The position numbers were made by a program, and so were the translations under genes. Positions 9,984-21,299 of a stretch of 64,000 nucleotides of DNA are shown here, one piece after another (positions within the stretch are counted from its first letter, which is position 1; every line of letters starts with the position of its first letter). The notes beneath the pieces are model-generated. The model saw only the letters and a program-made list of their open reading frames with translations. It was not told where the DNA came from and ran no database searches. The stretch is from Magallana angulata (taxonomy: Eukaryota; Mollusca; Bivalvia; Ostreida; Ostreidae), in the NCBI RefSeq assembly GCF_025612915.1, contig NC_069113.1:13959501-14023500 (forward strand), read 5' to 3'.

Positions 9984-12422
9984 ATGTCACAGTCTTTAAA
10001 ATCGATTATTGATTACGGAGCGTCATTGGGTTACAAGGAGGAAAGTCTTAGAGACTTTGTTAAGCTCCAACAAGAAATAGAACGTGAAGAGCGGAAGGCG
10101 GAAAGAGAACGAGTAAAGGAGGAGCTAGATTTTAAGAGATTGATGGAAAAACATGACAAAGAACTACAGATACAGCAAATCACTCATCAGCAGCAAATGG
10201 AGATGATGCATGAGAAAGAAAAGTTAAAAGCTGCGGGTGTTGATGAGGTGAGTGTTAAGTTTAAGGGATCAATGATCCCGGCTTTTGAAGATGGCAAAGA
10301 TGAAATGGATAGTTACTTACGTACATTTGAGAGATATGCAGAATTACAGCAGTGGCCAAAAACGTCGTGGGCTATGAGTCTAAGTGCACTTTTGAAAGGT
10401 AGGGCATTAGATGTTTATGCATTGTTAACCAAAGAGGATGCTTTAGATTATGATAAGTTGAAGTTAGCTCTCCTACAGCGTTATGAACTTACAGAAGATG
10501 GCTTTAAACGAAAGTTTAGATCAGCTAAGCCTGACGTTGGCGAAACTTTTGTTCAGTATTCTGTCAGAATGAGTAGTTATTTGCAGAGATGGTTGAAAAT
10601 GGCACACATAGCAGAAACTTATGAAGCATTGTTTGATTTAGTTTTACGTGATCAGTTTCTTAATGTTTGTAATAGAGATCTAATTCTGTTTTTGAAAGAG
10701 AGAACGCCAAAGAGTATTCAAGACATGGCACAGTTGGCAGATCAGTATCGGGAAGCAAAATTGACCAATGCGGCAAACTTAATCAAGATTCAAGGCCAGG
10801 GATTTCAATCTTCAACATTAAGCGTTCCTGGAAACTCTAAAGACAATCCAGGTGAGAATAGACATCAAAACACAAACAAACCTTTTGTTCCAAAATCAGA
10901 CAGACGTTGTTACAAATGCAACCGAGTGGGTCATATTGCTTCGGAGTGCAGACCAAAACCAAAGGTTGGCATGGTTAATACCCAGGAATCACCGGACACA
11001 CAGGAAACTTCACCAGTAGAGGCTAAATTTCCAGCGCAGGTATCTTTTGTAAATACAATACCTACAGACACTGGTACTAATACATTTGTACTCGATTCTC
11101 CGACAACAGTGTCTCCATCATGCTATCTTCAGCAGCAGCACAATATGCCATTGTCAGCAGGATATGTTGAGGGTAAGCCCGTTACAGTACTGCGAGACAC
11201 AGGATGCAGTGGCATAGTTGTACGGACAAGTAAGATTAACGAGCAAAATGTGATTAAAAACAAGTTTCAAACATGCATTTTGGCAGACGGTTCATCTATT
11301 AGAGTACCTGTTGCTTCTATTTTCATTGACACGCCCTATATTACAGGTACATTTGAAGCATGGTGTATGGAGAAGCCAGTTTACGACCTCATCATTGGTA
11401 ATGTGGAGAAAGTGAGACCACCTGGAAATCCAGATCCGCAATGGTCAGAGGCTCGTGCTGTTGAAACTCGAAGACAAGCCAAAGCAAAGCTCAAACCGTA
11501 TCATCAACTCAGAGTTCCGGAAATTTTAAAAGAGAACATCACTCCACAGGATAATAAAGTAGAACAGCAAACATGTGACCCCTTACAGAAAGTACGTCAT
11601 GTGTCAAATTCAGGCAAAGAAGAGGACTATAAGATTGATGTGAAAGGTAAATCAAAAACGTTTCATGTAAATATGGTGACCAAGTATAGTGACAGAAATG
11701 CTGATCCACCGAATGTAAACCAAGATGATGAAGCTACAGTCAGCTCTGCTGTGATTGACCGCCCTGAAGATGAAGAGGTCGAAGAATATGGATTACCAAG
11801 TGTCGGGGACAAGGAGGAGTTATCGAGTATGGACATCAACCAAGAGCTGGGCCCTAAAGATAGGCAGAAGATCGTAGGTAAAGACCAATTGAAAGCACAA
11901 TCAGACAAAGAAAAGACAATCGATGAAGCGGTGGTACATGTACCTTACACAAAACGTAAATTAAGAACTGTTCATGGCCATTATACCTTTTACAAGAAGT
12001 TCATTCCAATTTTGTTATCAATTGTGTTACTCTTTACATGTTTATTAAAGCAATTTTTTCTTCTGACGGATGCTTCTGAGAGAGGAATTGGTGCAGTCCT
12101 GATGCAGTTTGACGATGAAAGCGGATTGAAACTTGCGGTAGCAAATGCCAGCATGAAAATGAAGGATAGTGAGTTCAGATATTCCACAATCGAGAAGGAA
12201 TGCTTAGCAATTGTTTGGACGGTCAACAAATTTCAACTGTATCTCTATGGTCGTGAATTTCTAATTGAAACCGATCATCAGTCGTTGATGTATTTGAACA
12301 GGGCTAAGGTGATCAACGCTAGAATCATGAGATTGGCACTTGGTCTTCAATCATATAGATACCGAGTCATTGCAATTAAAGGTAAGGATAATCAGGGTGC
12401 AGATTATTTTAGGAGACAATGA
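9984..12422 (+). CDS. Gag-protease-RNase H type frame of the fossil Gypsy element
   Basis: An 812-codon open frame inside the LTR element. Order of recognisable parts: a charged coiled coil (about residues 20-85), a Gag region with the SCAN-like phrase ALLKGRALDVYALLTKE (about 130-150), a CCHC zinc knuckle CYKCNRVGHIASEC (about 310-323), a retroviral-type aspartic protease signature RDTGCSG (about 405-411), a long acidic and charged linker, and an RNase H segment beginning near LLTDASERGIGAVL (about 692-705) and running to the C-terminus. This is viral-type machinery belonging to the mobile element, not a host gene. It is treated as a fossil. Confidence 0.85.
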   Translation: MSQSLKSIIDYGASLGYKEESLRDFVKLQQEIEREERKAERERVKEELDFKRLMEKHDKELQIQQITHQQQMEMMHEKEKLKAAGVDEVSVKFKGSMIPAFEDGKDEMDSYLRTFERYAELQQWPKTSWAMSLSALLKGRALDVYALLTKEDALDYDKLKLALLQRYELTEDGFKRKFRSAKPDVGETFVQYSVRMSSYLQRWLKMAHIAETYEALFDLVLRDQFLNVCNRDLILFLKERTPKSIQDMAQLADQYREAKLTNAANLIKIQGQGFQSSTLSVPGNSKDNPGENRHQNTNKPFVPKSDRRCYKCNRVGHIASECRPKPKVGMVNTQESPDTQETSPVEAKFPAQVSFVNTIPTDTGTNTFVLDSPTTVSPSCYLQQQHNMPLSAGYVEGKPVTVLRDTGCSGIVVRTSKINEQNVIKNKFQTCILADGSSIRVPVASIFIDTPYITGTFEAWCMEKPVYDLIIGNVEKVRPPGNPDPQWSEARAVETRRQAKAKLKPYHQLRVPEILKENITPQDNKVEQQTCDPLQKVRHVSNSGKEEDYKIDVKGKSKTFHVNMVTKYSDRNADPPNVNQDDEATVSSAVIDRPEDEEVEEYGLPSVGDKEELSSMDINQELGPKDRQKIVGKDQLKAQSDKEKTIDEAVVHVPYTKRKLRTVHGHYTFYKKFIPILLSIVLLFTCLLKQFFLLTDASERGIGAVLMQFDDESGLKLAVANASMKMKDSEFRYSTIEKECLAIVWTVNKFQLYLYGREFLIETDHQSLMYLNRAKVINARIMRLALGLQSYRYRVIAIKGKDNQGADYFRRQ

Positions 12423-12504
12423 ATGTGTGTTATTTTGTGTACATATAAACTGTTGGTTTTAAGTGTTCGTAAATGTATGTTCGGAAGTATAAGTATACTT
12501 CTTG

Positions 12505-12519
12505 TAAAGGGGGAGGTAT
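12505..12519 (+). other. Polypurine tract of the Gypsy element
   Basis: The purine-rich AAAGGGGGAGG stretch lies immediately before the 3' LTR, where plus-strand priming is expected. Confidence 0.7.
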
Positions 12520-13424
12520 TGTTACATTTACGATGCTGTTTTAATTTGTTTTCTATTTTTAGTTATCCTGTACTGGACCTCTTATTCTATAACCCTTTCT
12601 GGTACCCCTCGATACCTGTATATATCCACCTGAGTTTAGGTTTTTGGCTCTCTTTGGACCGGGTAAAATCACCTGCACGTTCTTCCTGATATTATCAGTT
12701 TCGTTAGTTCAATAGTCTAATTTTATAATACAGACACGGCTTCTGAGGTGAGTAAACCATTTTACTTATTCAATTCTCTTTCTATTTGTTTATTAAATGG
12801 TCCTGGGATAACTTTGTTGTTTCAATGTGTTTTATTTGTAATTTGTATTGTTTGAATGTCCCTTTCGAAAGTTATTCGTTTGTTATGTTCGTTATATAGT
12901 TCATTACTAGTATTTCTTTAGTTATCTATTGTCGTGAGTAGAGTATATTCATAGGGCTGCCGTAATTTGAGTAGTAATGTGTATGTCGTGTTTAGTGACT
13001 CTAACAGTGTAATTGGCAAGTAAATGTCGTTACAGTATTTTAAGTTACGTGTAAAGTAATTTGGTTTAGTATTATGTATCGTGAAATGCAAGTAAATGTA
13101 ATGCAGCGCTGCCACGTGTACCACGTTGTCTCACTGTTATGTACGGTGGGTCATGTGGGTCATTACTTGTATGGAACTTTATGTGTATGTGTAACTTAAT
13201 GTGTATGTTCTGTGTACGCAGGTCCCGAATATCGAACACTGAGTAGTGTTGTGTACAGGAATGGAGTGACCTGTGAAGTTCAGTGTACCAGTGTCCTGAC
13301 GACGACTGTCAGTCCATGAAATTGTTTGAAATTTCGTGTAATATAAATTGTGAAAACGTTACTTTTGGTGTTTTATTTTATAAATTCTGGAGGTGTTTTG
13401 AAGCCTGTCGGCCAGCTCGCAACA
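12520..13424 (+). repeat. 3' LTR of the Gypsy element
   Basis: A 905-bp direct repeat of 8302-9206. It ends CAACA and is followed by the target duplication CACAC. Confidence 0.9.
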
Positions 13425-13429
13425 CACAC

Positions 13430-14231
13430 TGATCGTTCATTTAATGATGTTTTATATAGTTTTACGTAGTGGGAGGGTCAAAGGTACAACTAGAGCAAAG
13501 CTCGTTATAAAGCAACAAATAGGTGATCCGTCACGTCCGAGGAACTAAAACGTGACGATGTAAGATTCACATTTATTCTACATCGAAAAATGACCCCCGG
13601 TCATTATTCTACGGAGATCATTATTCTTCATTACACCGGCTCGGACATAATATAAGCGACTTCATCTGGGTTTACATGATATTTGGAATAAGATTATTAT
13701 TATTTTAATAAAAATATTTAGCAAAAGCAACAATTTTAAAGGAATATGAACAAAGAAAAGGTCTTCTTTATCATATCAAATTTGCTTACTATAGACCGTT
13801 TATGAATATCTGAATTGCACTAGTTACAGACTTTAAAAAACGCTATATGAATGGCATTCTTTCATAAACTTCAATACATATCAATGTAACATTAACAATT
13901 TTAATAGGAAACGTCTTCTTTGCAAGTTCATTTTAACTTTTTAAAGGAACCTTTTGCTTGATTGCATCCGGTGTTATTCGACCGGAGATGAACTTGAGAA
14001 TGGATTAACCTATCAATGCGATATTGTGCACTTAAGAGAGAGAAGAACATATTTAGTAGCTGGGTAGATCTGCATATGTCATCAAAGTTTGATGTTGAGC
14101 GTAAGACTTTCTTTTATCTTGAATTGAGATACATTTTGGTCAGAAGTACTTTCAGAAAAACAGCTATGTTACGGGTTATTGATAAACCCCCGGTTTCATT
14201 GGGAACAAAAAACAAAATAATCAAGCACATT
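13430..14231. other. Intergenic; conserved receptor-unit block
   Basis: No gene recognised. About 13925-14130 is related to 30115-30275 and more weakly to 35295-35440: each has a block reading roughly GT(G/T)(A/T)CGTTATT, then AGATGAACTTGA or AGGTGAATTAAG, and a few tens of bases later ATTGTG or ATTTTATGCAC. These blocks lie downstream of minus-strand receptor copies and mark an edge of the duplication unit. Confidence 0.5.
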
Positions 14232-15078
14232 GATTAAAGCTGACATGAATTCATAAATACGCATTATTTCCCTTTTATCTCCGACTACCGCCATATTTGT
14301 TGTCGAATTCTATTGTTCTGCTCATCGCTACACACCCCCTATATAAGCTGAGAGCACTATTCATGCTTCACCGCATTCAGGTATTTCATGCACCCGAACA
14401 CGTTGCCTTGGACGAAAAGACGTGTAGAAACGCGTTTTGAAGAAAAATAAAATGACAACCACTGCACTGGCAAGATATATCCAATACACGATGAAACAAG
14501 ACAGGCTGAAATCCAGGCGCAGATACTTATAAAATTCCTCGATAATTGTGGACCGTTTTCCTGTGTATGTTATAACATCGCACATGCGCAAACAACACAC
14601 TGCGGCAGATCGAGCAATGTCAATGATCGTATGGATTTTAGAAACGGTGGAACGGATGGAAACGATGTTACATTGTCATTTTCTTGGATTTACTATCATT
14701 TATCTACTGTGTTCGATGTAGTGCCGCCGGGGTTTATTAAAAAGACGCAGACGTTATTCACTCTGTATGAAAGACACACGTGTTCGATGTGAATGCGTTG
14801 TGAGGCAGCACTGTATGTGCAAAATGATAAAGTTATCTGGAAAATCCTTTCACAGAATGAACATATTTTGTATTTCATTGATTGTTGTTTTCTTTATTCT
14901 TTACTACAAACATTTTACTACAATGTGTAGTTCATGCATTTAGAAGTCCGTGCAACCGGTACCTGAATGCCTCGATCGGAAAGCAACCGACCGTAACTTT
15001 CTCAACCGATATATATACCCCAGCGATCGAAACTAATATGGCGACCAAATGCTTTTATGAATTCATGTCAGCTTTAAG
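14232..15078. mobile_element. Element with terminal inverted repeats, TTAA ends
   Basis: TTAAAGCTGACATGAATTCA at about 14232 is exactly inverted at 15054-15076 (TGAATTCATGTCAGCTTTAA). Weaker similarity continues inward to a CGCCATATT word on both arms. Both ends carry TTAA, compatible with a TTAA target, though TTAA is itself palindromic. Short open frames inside (14361-14600 minus and 14882-15199 plus) have no recognisable domain. Probably a non-autonomous DNA transposon. Confidence 0.6.
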
Positions 15079-16650
15079 GTGGAAGGCTACATCGTCACAA
15101 ACATGTCTGACTTCCGTTCGAAACGCCATTGTGTTCCGGATTGATAACATTATGTCGTGGTACAAAATAGCTATACACCGTTTAATTGAACTCTTCTAAC
15201 TAAGGAGACGAGATAGGACTGAAATCACCAAAACGCTTAGAAAATATGTCAATTTACTTCCTGTTTAAAGCTTTTAACTAACATTGATTATCAGCTGTTT
15301 TGTACGGAAAACGTGGACTCTAAATAATATACCGTTTCCCTGCTCTGCTGCTATTGGCAATACATTTTTGTCATGTCATCTGCAACAGACGATCATACAT
15401 ATGTGGCGGATTATCGATATAGGTAAGCAGATGTCAAATTTTCATTTAAACTATATATGTATGATGAATATAAAACGAAAGTACCGTAGTACGATCTCTT
15501 GAATTGATCCTAACTTCCCAAATTAAAAAAAGAAAAATTTGCAGTAAAAGACTTTCACTGAAACTTTGGCATTAAACTAATGTATTTTGATTTAAATAGA
15601 TACAGCTAGGTAGCAATAGCAGTGGAAGCCCGGATTTGCAAGCAAAATGAGGTAAAGACAGGATTCTGAAAAGGAGCATGTTTTTCATTTCCACACATGC
15701 ATGTGTATCACTATGGACATCTAATGTATGTATTAATATGCGTATGGTTGTTGTTTATAATTGCTATTGTATATAAAAAAGTAAAAGGCAATTTATAATA
15801 TAATTAACTACTAATATTTTGTTCTGAAGAGTTAAATATATATAATGCATTCATCAATAATATAATTTTTCAGCTTCAAACATTATCATAAGCACTACTT
15901 ATCTTATATCTACATATTTAGCATAGACTTGTTCCTTTTTTAATTTTTCTTCGTGATTTTTGTTAGTTAAAAAATTGATCCCAAGATATTTGAGACCATG
16001 TAAAATAAAGAAAGACAACTCTTAAACAGGATCTTTCATACCAAGATTTTTGCAATAATTAAGTATTTCCTTTAATTTTTCAATTTCATTCAATTTCTTT
16101 TCTTTATCCCATTCACCAACGAATATTGTTTATATTTTCAGGTTTTTGTGGGATTTTGTCCAGCAGTTTGCCTTAACAGAATTTTTTTATATTTTAGTTT
16201 CATATTTATGTGGATTCCAATAAAAATCATACAAACTTCATTCATGATTTTTTTGTTTTTCATTTCTAAACTTAATAACATTTCACTTTCATAAGAATTT
16301 TAAAACAGAAATGTTTAAAAATTTGATAAATAAGGGGTTATCTGGAACCAGACTGATATTTTAAAAATTCTCTAGAAAATAGTGTATTGTATTTTGAGGT
16401 ATATTATTGTTGAATACTGTGCCTAGTATTGGTAACAAATGCATGCAACAAAAATCTTCTACACTTATTTGGTGTAGAGATCCACCTTAAACCTCTTTTT
16501 ATTATGTCTTATTTCTTTTAGAGAAGTGTAATTTATTTCTTTTATATCTAAAGACACTCCATCACCTTATATCTTATTGCAATATGTTGTTGGACATCAA
16601 AAATAATATGACAGAATGTGAAAGACTGAAGTAAATATCATTAATTTTTT
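15079..16650. other. No gene recognised
   Basis: AT-rich sequence with only short, domain-free frames. No clear repeat was found apart from scattered simple runs. Confidence 0.4.
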
Positions 16651-16654
16651 TCGA

Positions 16655-16765
16655 AAAAAAGTACGTCATTACATGTAGGTCTCCCAGACCGCCATATTAT
16701 TGTTAGTATATTGTGACCCTGTGGTCAGTGAGGGGACAGAAGGACAGAACAAAGACACTGGATAC
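16655..16765. repeat. Receptor-unit 3' flank block (pseudogene copy)
   Basis: It contains TGTGACCCTGTGGTCAGTGA followed by GGGGACAGA. Near-identical blocks lie at 30470-30570 and 39360-39475, each downstream of a receptor coding end on the minus strand. This is strong evidence that the duplication unit includes the 3' flank. Confidence 0.75.
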
Positions 16766-16954
16766 TGTCCAATTCTATTTCTTTACTGTAAAAATTATCG
16801 TAAAAACTTTTATATTTTATTTTCACATCTCGATATCTATATAAATACTATTATTTAGTTTTAACTAATAATTTCTTATTTGACCTGAAGTTAGTTAATT
16901 TGACGAAAGACAAATTAAGAATACTTATTTATATCGGTGACTGCAGAATACCCT

Positions 16955-17968
16955 GGACATGTCTGTCTATGACGGACACATTGGTGGTACTATTACAAAT
17001 TCCAGAATCCTGGGACACCTGATGGAACTTTTGAGGGGCATATTGATATACTTTCGATCTGTCCTTCTCTTGATAATAATACATGTATAAACCCCTTTCA
17101 GCACTCCCCCAAGGTTGGTAAACATGACCACAAGGGTAAGCACTACTGAGGAATCACTGCAAAATTGTGCCCCATGCTGATGATGCCCAAGACCCAACAC
17201 TGAACGAAACACACTCACTAGTTTTGCTGCCTAGTGGGATGAGTGGGAAGTTTCGGCTTCGTGCATGGTTTTGATTCGCTTCGACTCGGTGTGGATTTTT
17301 TAGCAGGTTAGCGCGCAAAGTACACATTTGTTACTAAAACCGGGATCATTATGGAACAGTTGAAAAGAAAATTATTGTAACGTCTCCCTTGTTGGGGTCG
17401 ACATGGCAGTTGTTAAAATATATAATACCATAAGAATAATTTATAACTTAATTTCTTGGGTTTTTGTCGTGGGAAACATTGATAATTAACCATATTTTAC
17501 CCTGACAAATCGTTTTAATAGGACTGGATGGGCGTTACCATTTTAGATTATATTAATCTATTATGATGAATCCTGTATAAACATGTATCAAACTATGTAA
17601 ATTTAAAGCCAAAAAATCAACGTCTTCTTTACTAAATGATAATATATAGCTAAACAATACACATCTGAAAATGTTAGAAAGATCTGCTGACCACTAATCA
17701 CCTTAAGGTGATCGCTATTTTATAGTAGAACACATTTTTGTAAAGCCTGTGAATGATTGGTACAGTAGGCGTGCACACACAACATACAACATTTGAAACT
17801 TTTTCTTCGGTTGATTTGAACTCGACCACCTATTTGACATTATAAAACGTGTACAACAGGTCAAACATATCGACTAATAATCTCCGCTAGATTCAAATGT
17901 TGCTAAATTCCTACATATGAAATAAATATATAAATATTTACTAGTGATAAATTTAAAGTCTACATATC

Positions 17969-18043
<75 letters not shown>

Positions 18044-18565
18044 TAGTCAAACATGTACATCAATCTTCGTGGATCCCGCATCATTTTGGATGACAATTTT
18101 CTTACCTATACTTCCCTGGCCCGTATTATCCCAATAACTTCGCAGTGGCTGACAACACGAAAGGCACACCAAAGTTTATTAAGAGAAGCTTCCAGCCATA
18201 TTTGCCAAATTCAAACTTCTTTTGTATGTAAATTAGTCCAAATGCGTTGAAAGCTGCTACGTTAGTCAAAAGAAATTGGACGGAAGCAGAAAACGAGAGG
18301 AAGGAAGATAGCAATTTTAAGATGGTCCAAACTCTGGGAGACATTGAACAGTACGTCACACATCGACTAAAAATCTACCAAGCGTCCGATTTTCATCCAG
18401 CTGAAGGTTGTGATTGACTCCAAAAAGACGTTATGATAACAGCAGAGCGCAGAACAGACTCACAAGGATACAGCAAAGGACAGGGAGGTGGATAGAAAGG
18501 AACCAGCCCGTGTCCAAGCCGTACACAGGTAGTTCGCACCCGTCCTGTAAAACGGGCAGTTATTT
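16955..18565 (-). pseudogene. Seven-transmembrane receptor pseudogene
   Basis: Both exon remnants are present in the order and strand of the intact copies. The second-exon remnant (about 16955-17409) keeps phrases such as VVMFTNLGGVLKG and IIIKRRTDRKYIN but in shifting frames, and the base pattern at its acceptor is AACAA where the intact copies have ACAG. The first-exon remnant (about 18120-18565) keeps NVAAFNAFGLIYIQKKFEFG and an ALLGYYG-like end, but lacks much of the TM2-TM3 region and the glycosylated N-terminus. The intron space carries a long AT microsatellite. Its wording is closest to copies 3 and 4. It lies about 600 bp from the stop codon of copy 2. Confidence 0.8.
17971..18040. 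repeat. (AT)n microsatellite
   Basis: About 70 bp of uninterrupted AT dinucleotide within the intron space of the receptor pseudogene. Confidence 0.95.
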
Positions 18566-19168
18566 CTGTCGAATAGTATTTAGTTTTATAAGGATCCTTG
18601 GAGTATGAATTGTTTACAATTTCAAAACCATGAATCACTACAGGGTAGATAGAAACAAATCACAATATACTGTAACTTAACATTAAAGAAAGTGTGTAAA
18701 AAGTGAAAACGATCCACGACTCCTTCCTTTTACTTACACAATAGTAATGAATATTTCATGATACTATTCAGAAAGACTCATCATTAGCAGTGGTCGTATC
18801 TCTTGTTAAATATAATAAAGTAAAAAATGGACTCAATACTATCAATTATGTCAAAATGTTGTTTGTTAATTTGATTAAACAATACAAAACGCTTTCCAAA
18901 CTTTATTGAGTTTTATATTTGATCAAAGGGATTTCAAATGAAAAAAAAGCAGCAAAAATATGACGTTTATTTAGGTTAGACATCTAAGATTTATCAAAAT
19001 ATTCTTGTTTTACAGTAATCTTTTTAATTGATAAACACTGCTTGGAATATGCTTTGTCTTATTAACAATTTTTTTTTAAAAAACGAGTGCTCTACAACTC
19101 TTCTTTAATAGATTCTCGAGCAATCAATCAATTGATTTATCGTCTGTATTGATAATCATATCAGACAA

Positions 19169-20796
19169 CTAAACCTTTGTGTCTATAACCGACACATTGA
19201 CGTTCCTCTGACTGTTTTCAGAGTCCTTCAAGGAATATCCTGAATTTTTGGAGGACTTATTTCCATGGTGAGCCTTTCTTCTCTGGATGATGATATACAC
19301 GAACCCGTTCACCACTCCCCCAATGTTAGCAAATATGACTGTGATGGTGTAAAATTCCTTTGGAACCACTGCAAACTTATACCAGACGATAGCAATGCCA
19401 AGGGCCCACCACTGAACGAAAAAAGCGGCCACAAACAGACTCATCAGTTTTGCCGCCTTGTGAGACGCGCGAACTGTCTGAGCCTCGTTTCCGAGCATGG
19501 TTTTGATTCGCTTCGATTCCGTGTGGATTTTCCACCAAGTTAGTACATAGAGAACCACGTTTGCGACTAGAACCGTTGTCATTGGAACAGTTGTAAAGAA
19601 AATGTTGGCAACAGCTCCCTTTACGGCATCGAAATAGCAGCTGTAAAAATATATATAATATATTATGATAAACCATTTAACTATTTGGTATTGAAAGGAC
19701 CAGCTTTTTAAATGATTTGTAAGCAAAATTTTATGAAACATGAAACATATATTTCGCTTTGTCTTCGAACATAAAATTGACTTTTGAAAACTTAAAGTAT
19801 GATTAAAATTCAGTATGAGTAACATTTGATAGTTTTAGCAAATATTAAATTATAGTTATAACTTTATATCTTCATTCAGTGTAGATTTCTCTTACGTTTG
19901 CATTGAAAATCTGCAACGTTCAATTTCAAACACACAAAGCCTTGTCACTGTGCATAAGCACAAGTATAAACGTCATCACGCGTTTTGAATAACTTTTTTG
20001 ATAGCCTGGGTGCCATTATAAAACGCCTACGACATAACAAACTATTGGCTTCCTCTGCTTAAATCAAATACATGTATTATCATGTCCTACATAAGAAGTA
20101 GTCTGCAATGTGTATGTGTATCATTTCTAGTGGTTAGTGGTAATGTCGTTAAATAGCATACCTACAACCCCAAAATACAATTGCACATGTATCTAAATGT
20201 GAATGAAATTCTTACTAAGATCCTGTAGGTCCGTAATATCCTAAATTCAAAGCACATATTGACAGCACGAAAGGTAGCCCAAAAGTAAACAAGAGAAGCT
20301 TCCAGTCATATTTGCCAAGTTCGAACTGCTTCTTTAAAAAAATAAGCCCGAACGCGTTAAAAGCTGCTACGTTAGTCATTAAAAATTGTGCGGATGAGAA
20401 TACCTCGAGAAAGAAAGAGTAGAACTCGCACAGCTCTACCGGATACACGTGGTCTTTGGTTATAACCATTTGAAGATGGTCCATGCTATGAGTCACATTA
20501 AACAGTGCGTCACACATCGACAAATAAACTACGAAACGTTCGCTTCTCATCCAGCTGAAAAAAGAACGTGATTGGCTCCGGAAAGATGCTATGATCACAG
20601 CAGAGGCACAGAACAGGCTCACAAAGATACAGCAAAGGGCAGGGACGTGGATATAAAGGAACCAGCCCGTGTCCAGGCCGTATACAGGCAGGTCGTACCC
20701 GTCCTGTAAAACGGACTGGGTCCTTTGTGTGGCGTTGTCCATCGACTTTTTTGTAAAATTGTCCTTCGACCTACCTGTCGAATTCACCGCCTCAAT
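19169..20796 (-). CDS. Seven-transmembrane receptor, array copy 2 (start codon altered)
   Basis: Exons 20216-20796 and 19169-19640 are joined by a 575-bp GTAAG...ACAG intron in phase 2. The codon aligned to the ATG of copies 3 and 4 is ATT here (20794-20796), and no in-frame ATG precedes it before a stop. The first in-frame ATG is at 20742, giving 332 residues that begin just before the third sequon. Read from the ATT it would be 350 residues with sequons at 5, 13 and 21. The rest is intact: TM1-TM7, the TM3-top cysteine, the loop-2 cysteine, NGFVYIIIQRRK after TM7 and C-terminal DTKV. Either the short form is made, a non-ATG start is used, or an upstream exon supplies the start. Confidence 0.8.
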
Positions 20797-20929
20797 GCAT
20801 GGCCATCTCGTGTCCGATTGATTACGATGTGTATTGCTCTGTCATAACGACATACTCGATATATATATAAATACTCCTAAAATTCAGTGATTTCATTAAA
20901 TAGAGAATTAATACAAGAGATGCACTATT

Positions 20930-21040
20930 TCACTACCATTTGCTAATTGCTGCGAAATTATTGATATCCTGTCGCATCTGAGATAATTATCCTGCCAGGT
21001 TCACTTTATACAATATAAACCAATGCTCTTTAAGGTGGTA
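20930..21040. promoter_or_regulatory. Conserved upstream block of receptor copy 2
   Basis: Counterpart of 3760-3870 and 41750-41835, at a similar distance from the start region (about 130-240 bp). It shares TTGCTAATTGCTGC with copy 4 and ATCCTG...AGGTT with copy 1. Confidence 0.5.
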
Positions 21041-21146
21041 TGGGACACTTCCATGTTGTGAACAATAAAATTATGTGTAATTTTATAAATAGTTTTCCCC
21101 CAAAGTTGTCACCTAACAGTGTAGTTCAGTGGTGTCCTTTACAAAA

Positions 21147-21222
21147 ATTCAGATCATTGAGAACAAAATTTGTACATGACAACTAGTTGTCTTGTACAAA
21201 ATTTGTTCTCAATAATCTGAAT
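21147..21222. repeat. Hairpin inverted repeat
   Basis: Arms of about 37 bp start ATTCAGATCATTGAGAACAA, meet at a GACAACTAGTTGTC centre with no loop, and have one or two mismatches. Just downstream (about 21240-21290) is a fragment with a B-box-like AGTTCGAATCC, probably part of a tRNA-derived repeat. Confidence 0.75.
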
Positions 21223-21299
21223 AATGAAAGTGGGTTAAAGGAGCCACTACGAATCTGTAAGTCGTGAGTTCGAATCCCACTGGGGATTTTAAAAATTGT

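Larger units (their letters stand above)
8302..13424 (+). mobile_element. Ty3/Gypsy LTR retrotransposon, young, non-autonomous
   Basis: A 5123-bp fossil element bounded by two 905-bp LTRs that begin TG and end CA, with the 5-bp target duplication CACAC on both sides (8297-8301 and 13425-13429). By eye the LTRs differ at only about five positions, roughly 99.4% identity, which implies a recent insertion. Parts seen are 5' LTR, tRNA-Leu-type primer site, one long gag/pol-like frame, polypurine tract and 3' LTR. The frame shows Gag with a coiled coil and SCAN-like segment, a zinc knuckle, an aspartic protease and an RNase H. I do not recognise a full pol set, so the copy is best read as broken or non-autonomous, with perhaps one or two breaks. 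The Gypsy clade is not assigned. Confidence 0.9.

Noticed and set aside
14361-15199. Short frames inside the TTAA-ended element, one with a hydrophobic stretch
   Set aside because: No recognisable family, and both lie wholly within an inverted-repeat element, so a gene call is not supported.
19265-19543. Plus-strand frame opposite receptor exon 2, and similar antisense frames at the other copies
   Set aside because: They recur only because the opposite strand is a conserved receptor exon; they are shadows.
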